Below, in pieces: positions 45,870 to 57,958 of a DNA stretch of 64,000 nt; position 1 is the first letter of the stretch, and each line of letters begins with the position of its first letter. The notes beneath the pieces are model-generated. The model did not search any database. It was not told the DNA's origin and saw nothing but the letters and a program-made list of their open reading frames with translations. The position numbers and the translations under genes are program-made. The stretch lies in assembly GCF_037975245.1 (NCBI RefSeq), contig NC_092565.1, positions 17,589,999 through 17,653,998 on the forward strand. Direction: 5' to 3'. This stretch comes from Apostichopus japonicus. Lineage: Eukaryota > Echinodermata > Holothuroidea > Aspidochirotida > Stichopodidae.

Positions 45870-47960
45870 CTACATATTGTGCAGGAGAGGAATGGCTATC
45901 TGTTGCTCTTTTTGGCGCAAAAGTACATACTTGTTAACAATGTCTGTGACTGCAACAACGTGCAACTGGTCAGACAAATTGGACACAGTATAAATCCCTA
46001 ATATACATGAGTCCAATGGATATGTGAAAAATGAATCTTCACTCATAAATTTCCGAGCTAGAATATAGTCAACATCATTGCTGCGATATATGTTTTGTAC
46101 TACAACTATGTGTCGAGACTGTTGACTGTCAATTTGTACACAATTGTCCGCTTCGTTAAGTTTTATCGTGTAATCTTCCATGTGGAGCTCTTTATACTGA
46201 AAACATGGCCATCGATTAATAACTGGCAGGGGACCATCATTATGCGGTTTCTGGAGCCTATCATTCTCTTCAACTTTTTTGGGCTCATATGTTTGCTCTG
46301 ACAATCGACGGATAACTTGCTGCAGTGGTGATGTGGGCTTGCGGATTAGTCTTTTTAAGGATTTCAGAAAATTCTCAAATGGAAATCCTGAAAAATTGTC
46401 GAGGGATCCATGTTGCTTAACATCACTGGCTAGATGTGATAAACAATGAACATTGTATGTCAACATGCTCTTGCCATACACAGAACCAAAATGTTGCACA
46501 AATAGGACTATCAATTGATGGGCATAATCACAATGTGACACGGACAGAGACGGACTTATCAGAATAAAGATTCCAACAAAAAGTAGTAGAAAATTTTTGT
46601 ATAGAGTACTTCGTAAGCTGCTGTGCAGGATAACTGGACCTGTATACAAAAGGAACTGCCTAAACTCTGTTGCTTTCCACCGTAAGTATTCCCTCATAGA
46701 CCTGGGCTTTCGAGCAAATTCACAAGGAATAAATGACCTCAGGGATATTAATGAAGTTGACATGCCATCTATAACACGTGGTCCTAATCTTGTTTTCAAT
46801 GGACCCTTCATCCACAGCATAATGAGTTTTCTTGTTACACCCAAGCAAACAAGATGCATGTAGTCTTGTGGAAAACACGATACCATCCCTATGCCGAGTC
46901 TTAACAATGGAGTTGGACCATGATGGTGATTGATATCTAACATATTTTCAAATGAATGATCAGTACGCTGTGCAGCATCGGTATCTGGAAATGTTACTTT
47001 TTCTAAATACACTCCACGTGTGACACATTTGTCACATCCACTGTAACCACTGTGGCCCTTTATATTTTTTATTAAAGCACGTGCTGGTGCATCACACACA
47101 AAAGATCTGACTTTGAAATGATATTTATTATCATTATATGTAATTCCTTCATGATTCAAATGTATTGCTTCCTCCACAAAGGCATTGAGGAAATCAAGGT
47201 TACGCGGCTTATGTTGTCCATAGAACAAACCTATCACAAAAGGCTTTCGTAAGGGGCAATTAGCAATCATTCCTAAAATTGGCCAAAACTGATCATTTGA
47301 ACTTTTAAACAGAGGAAGCCCATCAACATTTATTTGAAGCTCTAAGGAAGAATAAACATCAAAATCCACTCTTTTTAGAATTGCTAAGATGCCTTCTTCA
47401 ATTCCAAAATGATAGTAAGAACCACCAGATACTAAAGTGTAAATATAATTCAATTTAGTGTGCAGTAGCGTTCTGGGGTCCTTCGGTAACTGTGGGTGTT
47501 GTTTTCTGAGTATTTCCAAGAGTTCAGTTAGAGATGAATGAGTTATTCCGTTTTGACTAGCCCAATTAGACAGGTCTAATTGTAAGGTATCTTCTGGAGT
47601 GTCACTGAAAGCAACATCAGTATCCGATGATGAGTTAGGGATTTCTCTAAAATCTTCATGTTCACCAAAATTGCACCTTTCACCATCTATGTGTAAATTA
47701 TCCTGTATATCTGGAGATGTACTCCTTTCACTGTTATTTTCAGATGAAGGAGCATTAGGTAGATCATCCTTTGGATAATAAGCGAGAATAGTATTACTAC
47801 TTGGAATTCTTTCACTATTAACTTCAACTGTGTCATCATGCAGCTCAAAGTTGTTGTAATCATTATTGCATGTTTCTTGTAAAATAGTGTTGACATGCCC
47901 ATCAACCTCATTTTGTATTTTCCTTCGTTTAGTTCGCCCAGGGATTTCAGAAAGGTCCAT
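45870..47960 (-). CDS. tnp2-like transposase of the 10.3-kb element
   Basis: One uninterrupted coding exon encodes 696 aa from ATG 47,960 (MDLSEIPGRTKRRK). I prefer this start because a splice acceptor (TTTTGCAG, exon from 47,976) lies just upstream and the frame before it runs through intron sequence. The N-terminal 130 residues are acidic with a basic start, probably a nuclear signal. The family core follows: INVDGLPLFKSSNDQFWPIL, the zinc-binding stretch HSGYSGCDKC, then CFPQDYMHLVCLGVTRKL, IPCEFARKPRS and KATEFRQFLLYTGP. YNVHCLSHLASDV and the FPFENFLKSLKRL segment end the domain. This order is that of animal proteins related to the tnp2 transposase of EnSpm/CACTA elements, which cut and join DNA at the terminal repeats. 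No stop or frameshift is visible, so the enzyme may be active. It also lies beside a DUF4806 gene in the same direction. Confidence 0.85.
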   Translation of the reverse strand: MDLSEIPGRTKRRKIQNEVDGHVNTILQETCNNDYNNFELHDDTVEVNSERIPSSNTILAYYPKDDLPNAPSSENNSERSTSPDIQDNLHIDGERCNFGEHEDFREIPNSSSDTDVAFSDTPEDTLQLDLSNWASQNGITHSSLTELLEILRKQHPQLPKDPRTLLHTKLNYIYTLVSGGSYYHFGIEEGILAILKRVDFDVYSSLELQINVDGLPLFKSSNDQFWPILGMIANCPLRKPFVIGLFYGQHKPRNLDFLNAFVEEAIHLNHEGITYNDNKYHFKVRSFVCDAPARALIKNIKGHSGYSGCDKCVTRGVYLEKVTFPDTDAAQRTDHSFENMLDINHHHGPTPLLRLGIGMVSCFPQDYMHLVCLGVTRKLIMLWMKGPLKTRLGPRVIDGMSTSLISLRSFIPCEFARKPRSMREYLRWKATEFRQFLLYTGPVILHSSLRSTLYKNFLLLFVGIFILISPSLSVSHCDYAHQLIVLFVQHFGSVYGKSMLTYNVHCLSHLASDVKQHGSLDNFSGFPFENFLKSLKRLIRKPTSPLQQVIRRLSEQTYEPKKVEENDRLQKPHNDGPLPVINRWPCFQYKELHMEDYTIKLNEADNCVQIDSQQSRHIVVVQNIYRSNDVDYILARKFMSEDSFFTYPLDSCILGIYTVSNLSDQLHVVAVTDIVNKYVLLRQKEQQIAIPLLHNM

Positions 47961-48009
47961 TTTTTCTGTTAATATACTGCAAAAGAAAACACCCAAAAAC
48001 AACAACTTA

Positions 48010-49430
48010 CCTTTATTCTGTATTCATTACTTACAATGACAATCGCCACTTCAATTGAATTTAATGTCAATTCCATTTCATTTCCAATTCCTACAGTGCC
48101 CCTATAAGGTCAAATCTACATCATCAAATGCAGACAAATCATGTAATTTGTAAAGTTACTTTGTCTGCAGAGCTTTTTAAAGAGAATAATAACTGGTAAT
48201 TACCCTCCGCTTTCTCAAACTTGTATCTACTTTCATTGCCATTAAATTCACCTGGGAATACAAGAGGGGCAAATCGAACCTAAACTACCTCCACTAACTG
48301 TGCTTTCAATGATTTATTGCCAAGGAATTTTAAACAGTTCCCCACAACACTGTAAACTTTTAACCCTTTAAAGTAACTTTCCATAGAGTTAAATAGTGGC
48401 ATGCAGTATAGACACAGAATAGGGGCAGTTCAGCTTTTGGGCAAATGAACTTCACTTTAACCGAGGATCACTTCAATATAGGAGGTTATTTTCTTGGAAT
48501 TCATGCACAGAATGATTCACCAGAAACTGAGCACATGGAATAGACCCAATGCAATGATTGCAAATTGACAGTAACCAAGAAAAAAGCAACAAGAGGAGAT
48601 AAGGCAGCCACCATTTTTTAGTAGACTAGAGAGTAGAGGCGCTAGATATGGAATATTTTTCATCATCATGTTGCATGGTTGGTATCACTATACTCCACAG
48701 GAAGTAAACATTGAACTTTAATGCCGATGATCTATTGTTCTCCAAAAAGCTTAATTTTTCACATAACATTTGAAGCCTAAGCACTAAACATTAAATCCCC
48801 AAAAAATTATCCACCAACCCATTCCTGATAAAAACAACCATACATATTCCCTAATAAAGTTTTATCATTTGAGTCTTTACCCTTTTTAACTAGGCCTACC
48901 TAGGGGCCTATATACAAATTAAACAGTACATTATTTCTCAAAAGTTATGGATGACCTGGATTTTTCAATACTGTAAGTTGTAACATACCAAATGATTTAA
49001 AATTAGGCCTAGCCTAGTAGTAGTATTTAGGAATATGATATTTAAAAATAGGAGGATTCCTTCCATAGTCATCTAGGCTACTATTATTTACAGTATTAAC
49101 CTAGATAGCAGTTTTCTTCTGATACAGTCGGCAAACAGATTTTTCGGCATAACATTGTGTAACCTAGCTATTATATTATACAAGCAAGATCATTAGTTTA
49201 CCTTTATGTGTGATCGTTATTGCGTAAAACTTAGGCTTAGCCTAACATAATGAAAACCTACAAATGTAGGCTAGGTGTAATTTATACACCGCGAAAGGCT
49301 TCTCATTAACTTATAGCGATACATTCTAGCCTAACGCTAGATTACGTCTAAGTTTATTTAAAAAAATAGTCACTTCAAATACTTGCGAAATCAATTATGT
49401 ACAACTGTCAACCCTTAATAAGAAAAAAAG
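48010..49430. other. Probable 5' intron of the transposase gene
   Basis: The stretch is AT-rich with no coding frame. It lies between a probable non-coding first exon (49,440-49,600) and the acceptor at 47,977, so it is most simply a first intron. Confidence 0.4.
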
Positions 49431-49439
49431 GTACATACC

Positions 49440-49610
49440 TCTTAAGCAAATTTGTATCAGGTAGGATTTTCAAAAGAATAGATCAGGATATCCGACGTCG
49501 AAAGAATTGTAACGCACTACGAAAGCGACCACTTTTCAAACTAGCTGCTATATCTGAAGACACTGAGCATTGCGGTTTAGCGATTGGATGCCAGTTATAC
49601 TAGACTCGTT
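49440..49610 (-). promoter_or_regulatory. Probable non-coding first exon and promoter area of the transposase gene
   Basis: On the minus strand a strong donor, AGAG followed by GTATGTACC, lies at about 49,435-49,442. The first downstream acceptor before the ATG is TTTTGCAG at 47,977. Transcription should therefore start near or above 49,600. I found no clear TATA box, so the exact start is not known. Confidence 0.35.
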
Positions 49611-50099
49611 CGATCAGTGAAAAATGTTTTCTGAACTGTTTTCTCTCAACTACGCTAAATTGTTGAATAATAAATACTTCTTTGGATAGTTGAAATTTAT
49701 TAAAGTATTTGGAAATCGCTTGTTACGTTTAATATTGCTAAATATTTATTTCAGAATTTGAATTTGTTGAAAAGATTATTCTGTAAGTGTTCCTGTGGTT
49801 AGGGTATTACCCGCCCATTTTTCCAAATGCTTGCCAACATTTCTTCATGCGGTACCCGTCAGACTCGTTCGATCAGTGTTTTATTTTATTTTTTCCCCTT
49901 CAAATATATGTAGTGTATGATAATATATATTACATTGGATGGTAAGCAAAAAAAATTTAACTACTTTTGTTAGCTCAATTTTTAATTACCTTAAAGCAAT
50001 TGGAGAATATAGGTTTTATAGCAAAACTATTATTTTGTTTGTGCTAGTGTGGTAAGGTAATTTCCCGCCAATTCTGCACAAAAGCTATCCAATATTTCC

Positions 50100-50790
50100 T
50101 TCCGGCGGTACTGCTGTCGGCATTCCGCTGGACTTACAAGCCAGCTGTAATATCTATCGGTCCGTTAGCGGACCACCAGCGGTTGCCTAATTACGTATTA
50201 GCCCAGCCGCACCTAAACCTGTCCTATATAGTACACAAAATCCAAGTATTCTTAATTTTCTCTCCACAGGAACAAATATATACAAAAAGAACAAGTAAAA
50301 TAGTTTAATAGAAACTCATCTTTAACTAAACTTTCATATAGAAACGTAAGATTTGGACAGCCTGACCCGACGGTCAATGTGTATGTGTGCTTGTGTAAAT
50401 TGCTTAATGACTTTCATAACATTCAATTTTTGGGAAATTTTCTACGTCGTTACGCTGTCGGTCTGCTGTCGGAATTCTGCTAGGTTTATCCAAGCAACAA
50501 TGTCTATCGGTCCGATGGCGGACCTCCAGCGCGTAACCGCCGGCTTTTTTACGACGTCGATACGCTGTTGGTCCGCTGTCGGCATTACGCTGGGTTTTTC
50601 CAAGCAGTAATGTCTATCGGTCCGATGGCGGACCTCCAGCGCGTAACCGCCGGCTTTTTTACGACGTCGATACGCTGTTGGTCCGCTGTCGGCATTACGC
50701 TGGGTTTTTCCAAGCAGTAATGTCTATCGGTCCGATAGCGGACCTCCAGCGTTTTACCGCCAGCGTTTTTACGCTAGCGGACCGCCAGTG
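50100..50790 (-). repeat. Right subterminal array, including 110-bp tandem units
   Basis: Boxes of the type GGTCCGATGGCGGACCTCC and TAACCGCCGGC recur. From about 50,490 a 110-bp unit repeats about two and a half times, almost exactly (50,531 and 50,641 start equal words). The array mirrors the left one but has a different unit length. Confidence 0.9.
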
Positions 50791-51099
50791 TGATGCGTAC
50801 TGGGTATATAATTGACGGTTATAATTGGCGGTTTTCCGTGCATTATGATGAATCTAATGTTAACACGACAGTGGTGTCTTTCAGTTGGTTAGCTGTTTTC
50901 TCTCAGTAATTCTTGTAAAGATTCTCTAAGTGAAGTTAAAGCAAGGACACACCTATACCATGCCACTGCGTCGTTCGTGCAGTTCTGTCCTTGAGTATAA
51001 CAAGATCAATATATGTTTCCGTGATCTGCACTCACATTCATATTTGTCGATTTTCTGCCCACAAAGAAATATTTTGAATCTCCTCTCAACGAAAGTATT

Positions 51100-52430
51100 A
51101 CCGTATTGCTATCAGATTGGACCCTCTCTTAGGAATGTTCTGTTCCGTAGGTTGTGACTATTTGAGATATTATTCACGAATTAATCGTATCTGAAATCCC
51201 CCAGCCACTCAACTGTTAACATTTCAAACTCGCTTGGTCTTTGCACTTTTTAATAATAACCCTTGGAAAACCAAACTAAATATTTTGAAAACATGCAACT
51301 CCGTTAATTTCTCACGTTTCACCAATTCCCTTTGCGGTTAATCATTTGCTCAATACATCCTTGCCAGTCCCAAAGTCCCATGTCCAGGTGATCAAAGATA
51401 TAAGGACGTGCCGCTGTTCTTGTGATCGTTTTCATCTCCCCCCCCCCCCCCCCTCCACCGACCAACAACACAGTCTTCCCCGCACGTACTACCAATACCT
51501 ACTATCACTGTTTTACTTCAATTTTCAAGTATAAGATAAGACGCGTATAGACTAATGTAGAAGTTTGCTCGCAGACAAAGGTGAATGACGATTCGCACCG
51601 ATAGTCTACGATTCCTGTGGAGAATTAACAGTTGACTAGTGGCGTTCACTTAATCAATCATCTCGTGAAACTGTACGTCAAATATATAAAAAAAATAGTA
51701 TCTTCGTACGTGATCTCTGAAATTCTCCGAAGTCATTTTAAAGACAAAGCTAAATAATTATATAAAATAATAAGGATAAAGAAGGTCTCGTAATTTCTGT
51801 TCCTCTATACATTTGTTGATATCAGTTGAGTGTTTGAAGCTTCTAATTGGGTAAAGTGGTATCGAGAGTAAACGGAGTTTATAGACTTGAAGCGTGGTAA
51901 AAGTTTGAAGAGGAAATGACAATTTATTAGGAGAGGACAAAAGTGGTTATGATAGTCATTATTATTTGCTTTCTCTTACCAATGAACTTCCTGCACATGT
52001 CAAACCCCTAAGATTTTTCATAATTCGTGATCTCCATGGAGATTAAAGAAGTTGAGTGTCAATGAACTGGGAGACATATCCTCACGTACCCCAAAATACA
52101 TCCATTTACACACATGTATGCAATATTACCACACACCAGTGTTTATTGATACTGTCAAAAAGTTACGTGAAAGTCTTTGTGAATTTCATTTATGTTTTCT
52201 GTCCGAAACATGGTTGTAGATGGAATAAACACATGCGCATACCAAACTAAAAGCAATGTTGTCTAGACGAAGATGATTACGGACACATATGGAAATATTA
52301 GTCTTATGCACCCTCGCGCTATAATTTTGAACTATAATTTGAGCATAGCTTGTTATAAGTGGATCTCGATTTTATTTATATATTATTATATTCTATTATA
52401 TTGTGATGGAGTTTATTCTCTCTTTTTGAT
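51100..52430. other. Unit 2 non-coding segment
   Basis: Collinear with 22,900-24,220 of unit 1. It includes a C run at about 51,437-51,452. Small open frames differ between the two units, and none is supported. Confidence 0.45.
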
Positions 52431-52530
52431 TTGATTTGATTTATTTTGTTTTTTCACGTGCAAATATACAAGGTGAAAGGAAGTCTTCTATAAAGCATAC
52501 AATAGCTTAACAATGTAGAAGACTCCCTGT
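52429..52530 (-). mobile_element. About 100-bp LINE 3'-end insertion in unit 2
   Basis: The block is absent from unit 1, where CTCTTTTGTCATTTATTTTT is continuous. Read on the minus strand it ends AAATAAATCAAATCAAATCA, a short tandem tail typical of non-LTR elements, after a few dozen bases of 3' UTR-like sequence. It is a severely 5'-truncated copy. Confidence 0.6.
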
Positions 52531-52734
52531 CATTTATTTTTATAAACTGAAAAGAGATAAAGTGTTTTCTTTGTGTGCTTGTGTGTGTGGTTCTTTCTCT
52601 GTTTCTGGGAATTAGTACACATGGCAGCGGGAACGTGGCTCTCTTTGTCTACCGTATATACCATTTATATAACAAAACAAAAAATGAAACATCAGTTAGC
52701 TGCCGCGGGTGACATCAGATGGTATTAATAACTG

Positions 52735-54250
52735 TTTATATATTGACATACATGGGGAACGTTTTGACAGAAAGCCGGTTGGTTTATATGGGAATCATAG
52801 CCCGCAGTCTAACTTGAAAAATTAATTGGCTTACACACTAAACTGGTCACTTTCCAATGCCGCAGTAGAGCATAGATAGAATTTTTGAACTGGCATGTCC
52901 TTCCACCATATGAGAAGCTGTTGGATTGGGCTATCATAGCACGTTCAAGTTTTGCCACCATGCCCGTTTAGATGTTGAGCTAGAAGAGCTCAAAGTTTAT
53001 CATAGTGCTCCCCGACCCAACTGCCAGCTCTCGCTGCGAAATCTTGGATAATCCAAGATTTTCTAAAATGCCTTAAATTACCTCAAAAACCACCTCCAAA
53101 CTCCTTGTATGTATATAAGCTATCCATTGTCTGTATGTAAGTTATCCATCATTCCAACTTTAAAAATGTGTTAAAGGGGATAAAGGGGAGGGTGATGTTG
53201 CTCCGATGTAGTGATGACAAAGCCCGGGCGACAATTGATTCGACTAATTGACGCATTGAGCCCTCCCCACCCGTGAGGGAAATTATAAAAGAATAAGAAA
53301 GAATAATAATTTGGAGTGTTATAAGTTGCCCACTAACAGCAACCTGGGTATCAAACACTGTTATTTTTCGACTAGGCTTTTCCTCACGTAGGCCTATTGT
53401 ATAACAGTCCTCATATGTTGAGTTTATACCAGAATCTTGTTTGATACTGCCATTGTTTTGTTCTATTTCTATAGTGGTTCTTGAATGTAGTCTCTTTTTG
53501 AAGAATTTTCACTGGTGGGGCAAAGGTCCATGCATTCACGTGTTAACCCCCCCCCCCCTCCCCTCATTCCTACCAATTTGGAACATATAAGCACACAAAT
53601 CCATGCGCATCTTTAGTGTGTGCACTTGTGAAAATATCCTAGGAATTCTTATAGTTTCCAAACTTGCTGCATGAGCGACGGCCAGTTGATATAGAGTCAA
53701 GTTTACAGAAATTCAAGTGTTCATGTCGATAGTGTATTGAGTGAGAAAATGGGATATTTTGAACTTAATTTTTTCTTTAGCGTCATAGCGCCACTACTTG
53801 TTTGTACACATCATATAAGCATACTTCCACTTACCATAAACGAATTGAGCGCAAAAAGCAAGACCATTAACAATGTTACGAAACTCACAGGCATCAACTC
53901 AGGTCAATCAAATTGTCATGTAAGTCAATTAATCAATCAAACTGGAGCCTTTGTCTGCAATCTGTGAAAAGTGGGTTAAGATCGACTGAGAGATATCATT
54001 TTGGAGCTGAAAGACAGGGAGAAAACATAAACAAGAATAGGAGTGAAAAAGATCGTAACATTTTTTTACGATGATGACACTAACTATCGTGATTTAGTGG
54101 CCTTGGAAGCGAACGATTAAGTGTGTAAATCAATAGAGAAATTAATTGTGGTGCGACACCTAAAAGATGAAAGTAAGACTTCGGGCTAATTCCCATTCCC
54201 ATGTAATAGCAACGAGCCTTCTGTCAGAACTTTCCCTGCATGTCCATAAA
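52735..54250. mobile_element. Foldback element, unit 2 copy with deletions
   Basis: The left arm (52,735-53,060) matches 24,437-24,780. The right arm is reduced to 54,095-54,250, and about 540 bp of the unit 1 version (26,290-26,830) is missing. The minisatellite inside has only two repeats. Confidence 0.6.
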
Positions 54251-54259
54251 ATTGTATTA

Positions 54260-55580
54260 CTTTGTTATTCTGTTAGTATTGCCAACATTGGCAAGTTTAT
54301 TCATTAAAAAGTTGCAATCAGGTTCATGATACCAAATGCTCAATTTTGTTCAGACATTCGTGATGTTTAATGTTCTAATCAATGTAAAATCTCTTGAAGA
54401 CGATATGATCAAAAAGGTTTGTCATGAAGAGTTTTTGTTGTTGTGTTCAGTTAAATATATTTATCACGACATTTCCCCCTTAAATCGAAGCTTCTCTTTG
54501 TTTCACTTGCTACATTCACAGGTAAAATTATGAAAGACTGAACCTAAACAAAAACATTCTGCATATTAATTTATGTAGATTAACTCTCCGCTACACATCC
54601 CTCACCATATCTGATTTTCCAACAACGTTTCAATACTGGTTCCTTATATCTATGGGTGGTCACATCCCTTACAACTTTATTCCTTGGAAAGTATCAACCA
54701 TCTAATAAGAGGTAAAATTTCCTTTCGATAACTGATTTTTGATACTGAGAAGGATTGATATAAAGTCCTGAAACAATCCTACTAACCCAAATGTAGAAAT
54801 GGCACAGTGTAAAGGAAGAAGCTTGTATTTCTGTGGTAAAGTTTATCATTTTTCTATGGAATTGGAAACATGTTTTTCTGAAAGAAAATATTGATAGTTC
54901 ATGTTGCGTGAGATGGGTATTAGGTCTATTTCTCCGTAGATAAAAACATAAAGGAGACATGGGATATGAATAGACAAATAAGCCTAGGAGTGATGTATTT
55001 GGATATTTGGCATATATGGTGATATCATATAGCTCTGTTTATATGAACTTCGTATATTAAAGATGAATACTTGCAAGATGGTAGTAAATACTTGTTAAAC
55101 TTTGAATGTAATAGATCATGATTAGATATCCTAGCATATTTGGAGCAGTTTCGGTAATATCACCATGTGAATACATTATTGTAGCTACTTTCAGATAACC
55201 AGCTTGCGATATTTGAGTAGTTGATATAGCACAAATTATTTGAATACAATCTAAGTTATTTGCTGCACTATATGAAGAGTTAGGTAAACAACAAACTACA
55301 CTAACGGCTTCTACCAGCAATAACTACATCATGGTCTTTCATTTCACTTTTTACAAATTTGTAGTTGAGGTTCGTGAAATACAATGCATGATTAACAATT
55401 ACCATGTAGGTTTACGGGACTGGATATAAAGTTGTCCTGAACTTCAAATGATGCTCACACTCACCAAACCGCATTCCACATATGTTATAAAACACACTCC
55501 ACGTTTTCGCATGAGCCACAGCTGTAAATGAATTGAAAAAGAAAGAAAGAACATTCTGTAACTCCCCGTTTTTTGTTTGT
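54260..55580. other. Unit 2 non-coding upstream part of the LRAT cassette
   Basis: Nearly identical to 27,000-28,320. No gene. It ends with TTCTGTAACTCCCCG, the intact form of the site where the 7.3-kb transposon entered the LRAT gene at 6.76 kb. Confidence 0.5.
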
Positions 55581-55582
55581 TA

Positions 55583-56808
55583 GGTCAAATTTTACGTGCC
55601 GAGGGAATTGAAAAAATTAGTGAAAGTGGGTTCAGGAATGGCAAGTGCAAACTTGGTTGGTGGTGTATATTGTCTTCTCTCTGAGGGATTGCATTTTTCT
55701 ATAGATATCTTCAATATATTTGGCACAAGGCATGACGAAAGTACCACTACTATGCAGTTTATAAAAATGGTTGCAAATGTCAATGCACTATCTATGTGGG
55801 GTCCAGGGGCTTCGCCCCTTGATGCTTCACATAATGGTGGACTTTAGAGTCTGTTATCCAATTAGCCGAAAGTTTCACCATGTAAAATTACATTAACATT
55901 GTTCAAAGTATTGGATATGATTAGCCTAATACTGATTTGTTGAAGTTGTACCTAGTTAACAGTTTTTAGTTGACAGTTTTTTCTGTAACACAACCGATCA
56001 CATTTAAAGAATTGAAAGGCAAAATCGAGTGAATAAGGGTCAGAAACATTTTGCTCGATTTCTGTTCCTATACAAATGTTGCGTACAATTTGGTGGTATG
56101 TATTTCTTTTCGATAGGGTGACTCTATGTCTGCTACTGGCGTAGATAAGTTTCAAAAGTTTGGGACAATGGTCTTAGATAAACCATTATGCCTGTGAAAT
56201 ATAATTTTAGTCATAATGGGAATGAGATATTCCAATTTCCCCTGAAACTTTGTGTGAGGTATACGTTGTTCTCCAATCTTTTCCCCCTCTCTCTCTTCTA
56301 TCTTTTCTAGCTCCACCTCTCTCTATTTCTCTCTCTCTTCTCCTTTTGGGAGGGTCGATAGCACTAACCCCCCCCCCCCGGCTATGCGTGGGTGGTGGGA
56401 CAGGTGTCGTTGCTGTTGGAATAATTGGGGTGAAGAAACGTTCGGCTCTTCGTCAGGTATAATGGTTGGCATGGGTGCTGGATCTCTCCTTGGTATAATA
56501 GAAGGTGGAGTTGGTGGTGTTGCTACTTTTAACGGTTCTAGGACAATGCTCCTATATGGTCCTTTTCACATTCCGAGATAGTTAGGTCTATTCAGACGTT
56601 ACGACTTTGTGACCATGTCATTCTACTTGTAGAAGCGTTTCTGCATCCCCGTTGTCATGCCATTATATCTGGTATAAATCTCACAGATAATAAAATAAAA
56701 GTGATAAGAAACGCCTATAAACACGTGGTGTCGTCGAAGTATGGTTAGACTATGTCCAAAGGAAGAGAATGGTGTACACTGTAGGGAAATTTAACCCGGT
56801 GGTAGACG
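55583..56808 (+). pseudogene. LRAT/glycine-zipper family pseudogene in unit 2
   Basis: This copy is less decayed than its partner at 28.3 kb. Its first part has an 83-codon frame (55,596-55,847) reading KLVKVGSGMASANLVGG, as in the intact gene, and then FSIDIF and HDESTTTMQFIK. The same old insertion interrupts it from about 55,790 to 56,384. The glycine-zipper and histidine-box parts follow, with VGMGAGSLLGIIEGGVGG and the HPRCHAI-type segment in shifted frames. The NC-box end is missing. It is certainly non-functional, and it shows the state of the cassette before unit 1 lost more sequence. Confidence 0.85.
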
Positions 56809-57055
56809 TTTGTAGTTAACTCCTTTTGTAGCTTTTCACCATTGTAATTATGGTATATAGAACCTGTATCCACATATAATTGTGTGTTTCAATATCGGGT
56901 GCATGGCTTCATGACGTTAGTTTGAACATATTACATCGCTTTACATTACAACTATACTGCAGTGTTGTAGCATTTTATAGCTTCATACTCAGCAACATTT
57001 TAACTGGAAACTGCTCGTCTATTGTATCAATTTTCATACCGTGCTTAGAACAGTG

Positions 57056-57379
57056 CTATGCACAAGATTTCAAATGTGAGGGGCGGCACCATAACCTTTC
57101 TCTTTTATGTGTGACCGACAATACATTATGGAAATTTCCATCACTCGCAACCGCATTGGCTGCATAGGTGCCGTAGCAACAAAATGAGACTCCAAAGGTA
57201 AATTGAACTGCCTTATGAACTCTCGTGCTACGTGCACCTGTGTATGTCAATGTGATGTGAAAGGTGCTGGAAATTTCCATCATGTATTTGTCGGTTACAA
57301 GTACAAAGATAAAATTTAGTCTCCGTGGTACACACCAGTACTTCAAAATAATTCGTGGAGCAGCGAAGACATACGACAT
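57056..57379 (-). CDS. Unrecognised 107-codon open frame conserved between units
   Basis: The minus-strand frame MSYVFAAPR...SHLKSCA is also open in unit 1 (37,022-37,495), with about 95 percent similar residues outside the local 150-bp duplication. I do not recognise a domain, and no splice or promoter signals are evident. Conservation may simply reflect recent duplication, because neighbouring non-coding DNA is about equally similar. A two-copy comparison of synonymous and non-synonymous changes would decide. Confidence 0.2.
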   Translation of the reverse strand: MSYVFAAPRIILKYWCVPRRLNFIFVLVTDKYMMEISSTFHITLTYTGARSTRVHKAVQFTFGVSFCCYGTYAANAVASDGNFHNVLSVTHKRERLWCRPSHLKSCA

Positions 57380-57958
57380 TCATTGCAAAGAAAATTTGAG
57401 AATAAGTTAGTAGTTGAGTACTTGGTAATCAGAATTAGTTAGTTTACGAGGCACAAATGAATTATATTTATCAATGATTCATTATCTTTTCAGTAAGCTT
57501 TGTTAGATTAAGCTTTGTTAAATATTCAGGCAAGGTTGCCGTCCAAAATCCACAGGTTCTTCAAAAGCAAAGTGTACGCAATATTCGCATGAAGGAAGGT
57601 TATAGTCTATTGGTCATACATCGACCATTTGCTCCAAAAGCTTACCTTTTTGATTATTCTCATACTTTCCATTGACGCAGTTCAAACAATGTCACAAGTT
57701 AGCGCTAAATTCTGAGTTATTATGGAACAAATAATATTTAGGAATCAAGGATTTTGACAGAACTGATCAGTTGGATAATAGTTTCACTTCATTTCAGGTT
57801 CACATACTGACCATTAGAAGCTGAGAGTTACAATGTGACATACTTCATTATTGTATGTTGTACTGAGGAAGAGTCCCTCTCATCTTACTGCTTCTTCTGC
57901 AATGTTTGATGGACGAGAGAATGTGCTACTTTATTGATAAGAAAAAAAAGTCATTAAT

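Larger units (their letters stand above)
40514..50804 (-). mobile_element. 10.3-kb two-gene transposon: tnp2-like transposase plus DUF4806 gene
   Basis: The left end reads CCCAGATAACATCATGCTAG and the right end, inverted, CCCAGTACGCATCACACTGG. About 20 of the first 29 positions match. TA flanks both sides (40,512-40,513 and 50,805-50,806). Unit 1 gives the empty site at about 22,609 (TTTGCAACTAATTGACG). Both ends carry long GC-rich arrays of CCGCCAGCG-type boxes inside the inverted repeats (40,530-41,115 and 50,100-50,790). Two minus-strand genes lie in a row, transposase first. The transposase type suggests the EnSpm/CACTA or Plavaka group, but the terminal CCC is not the usual CAC, so the family name is uncertain. 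Confidence 0.85.
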
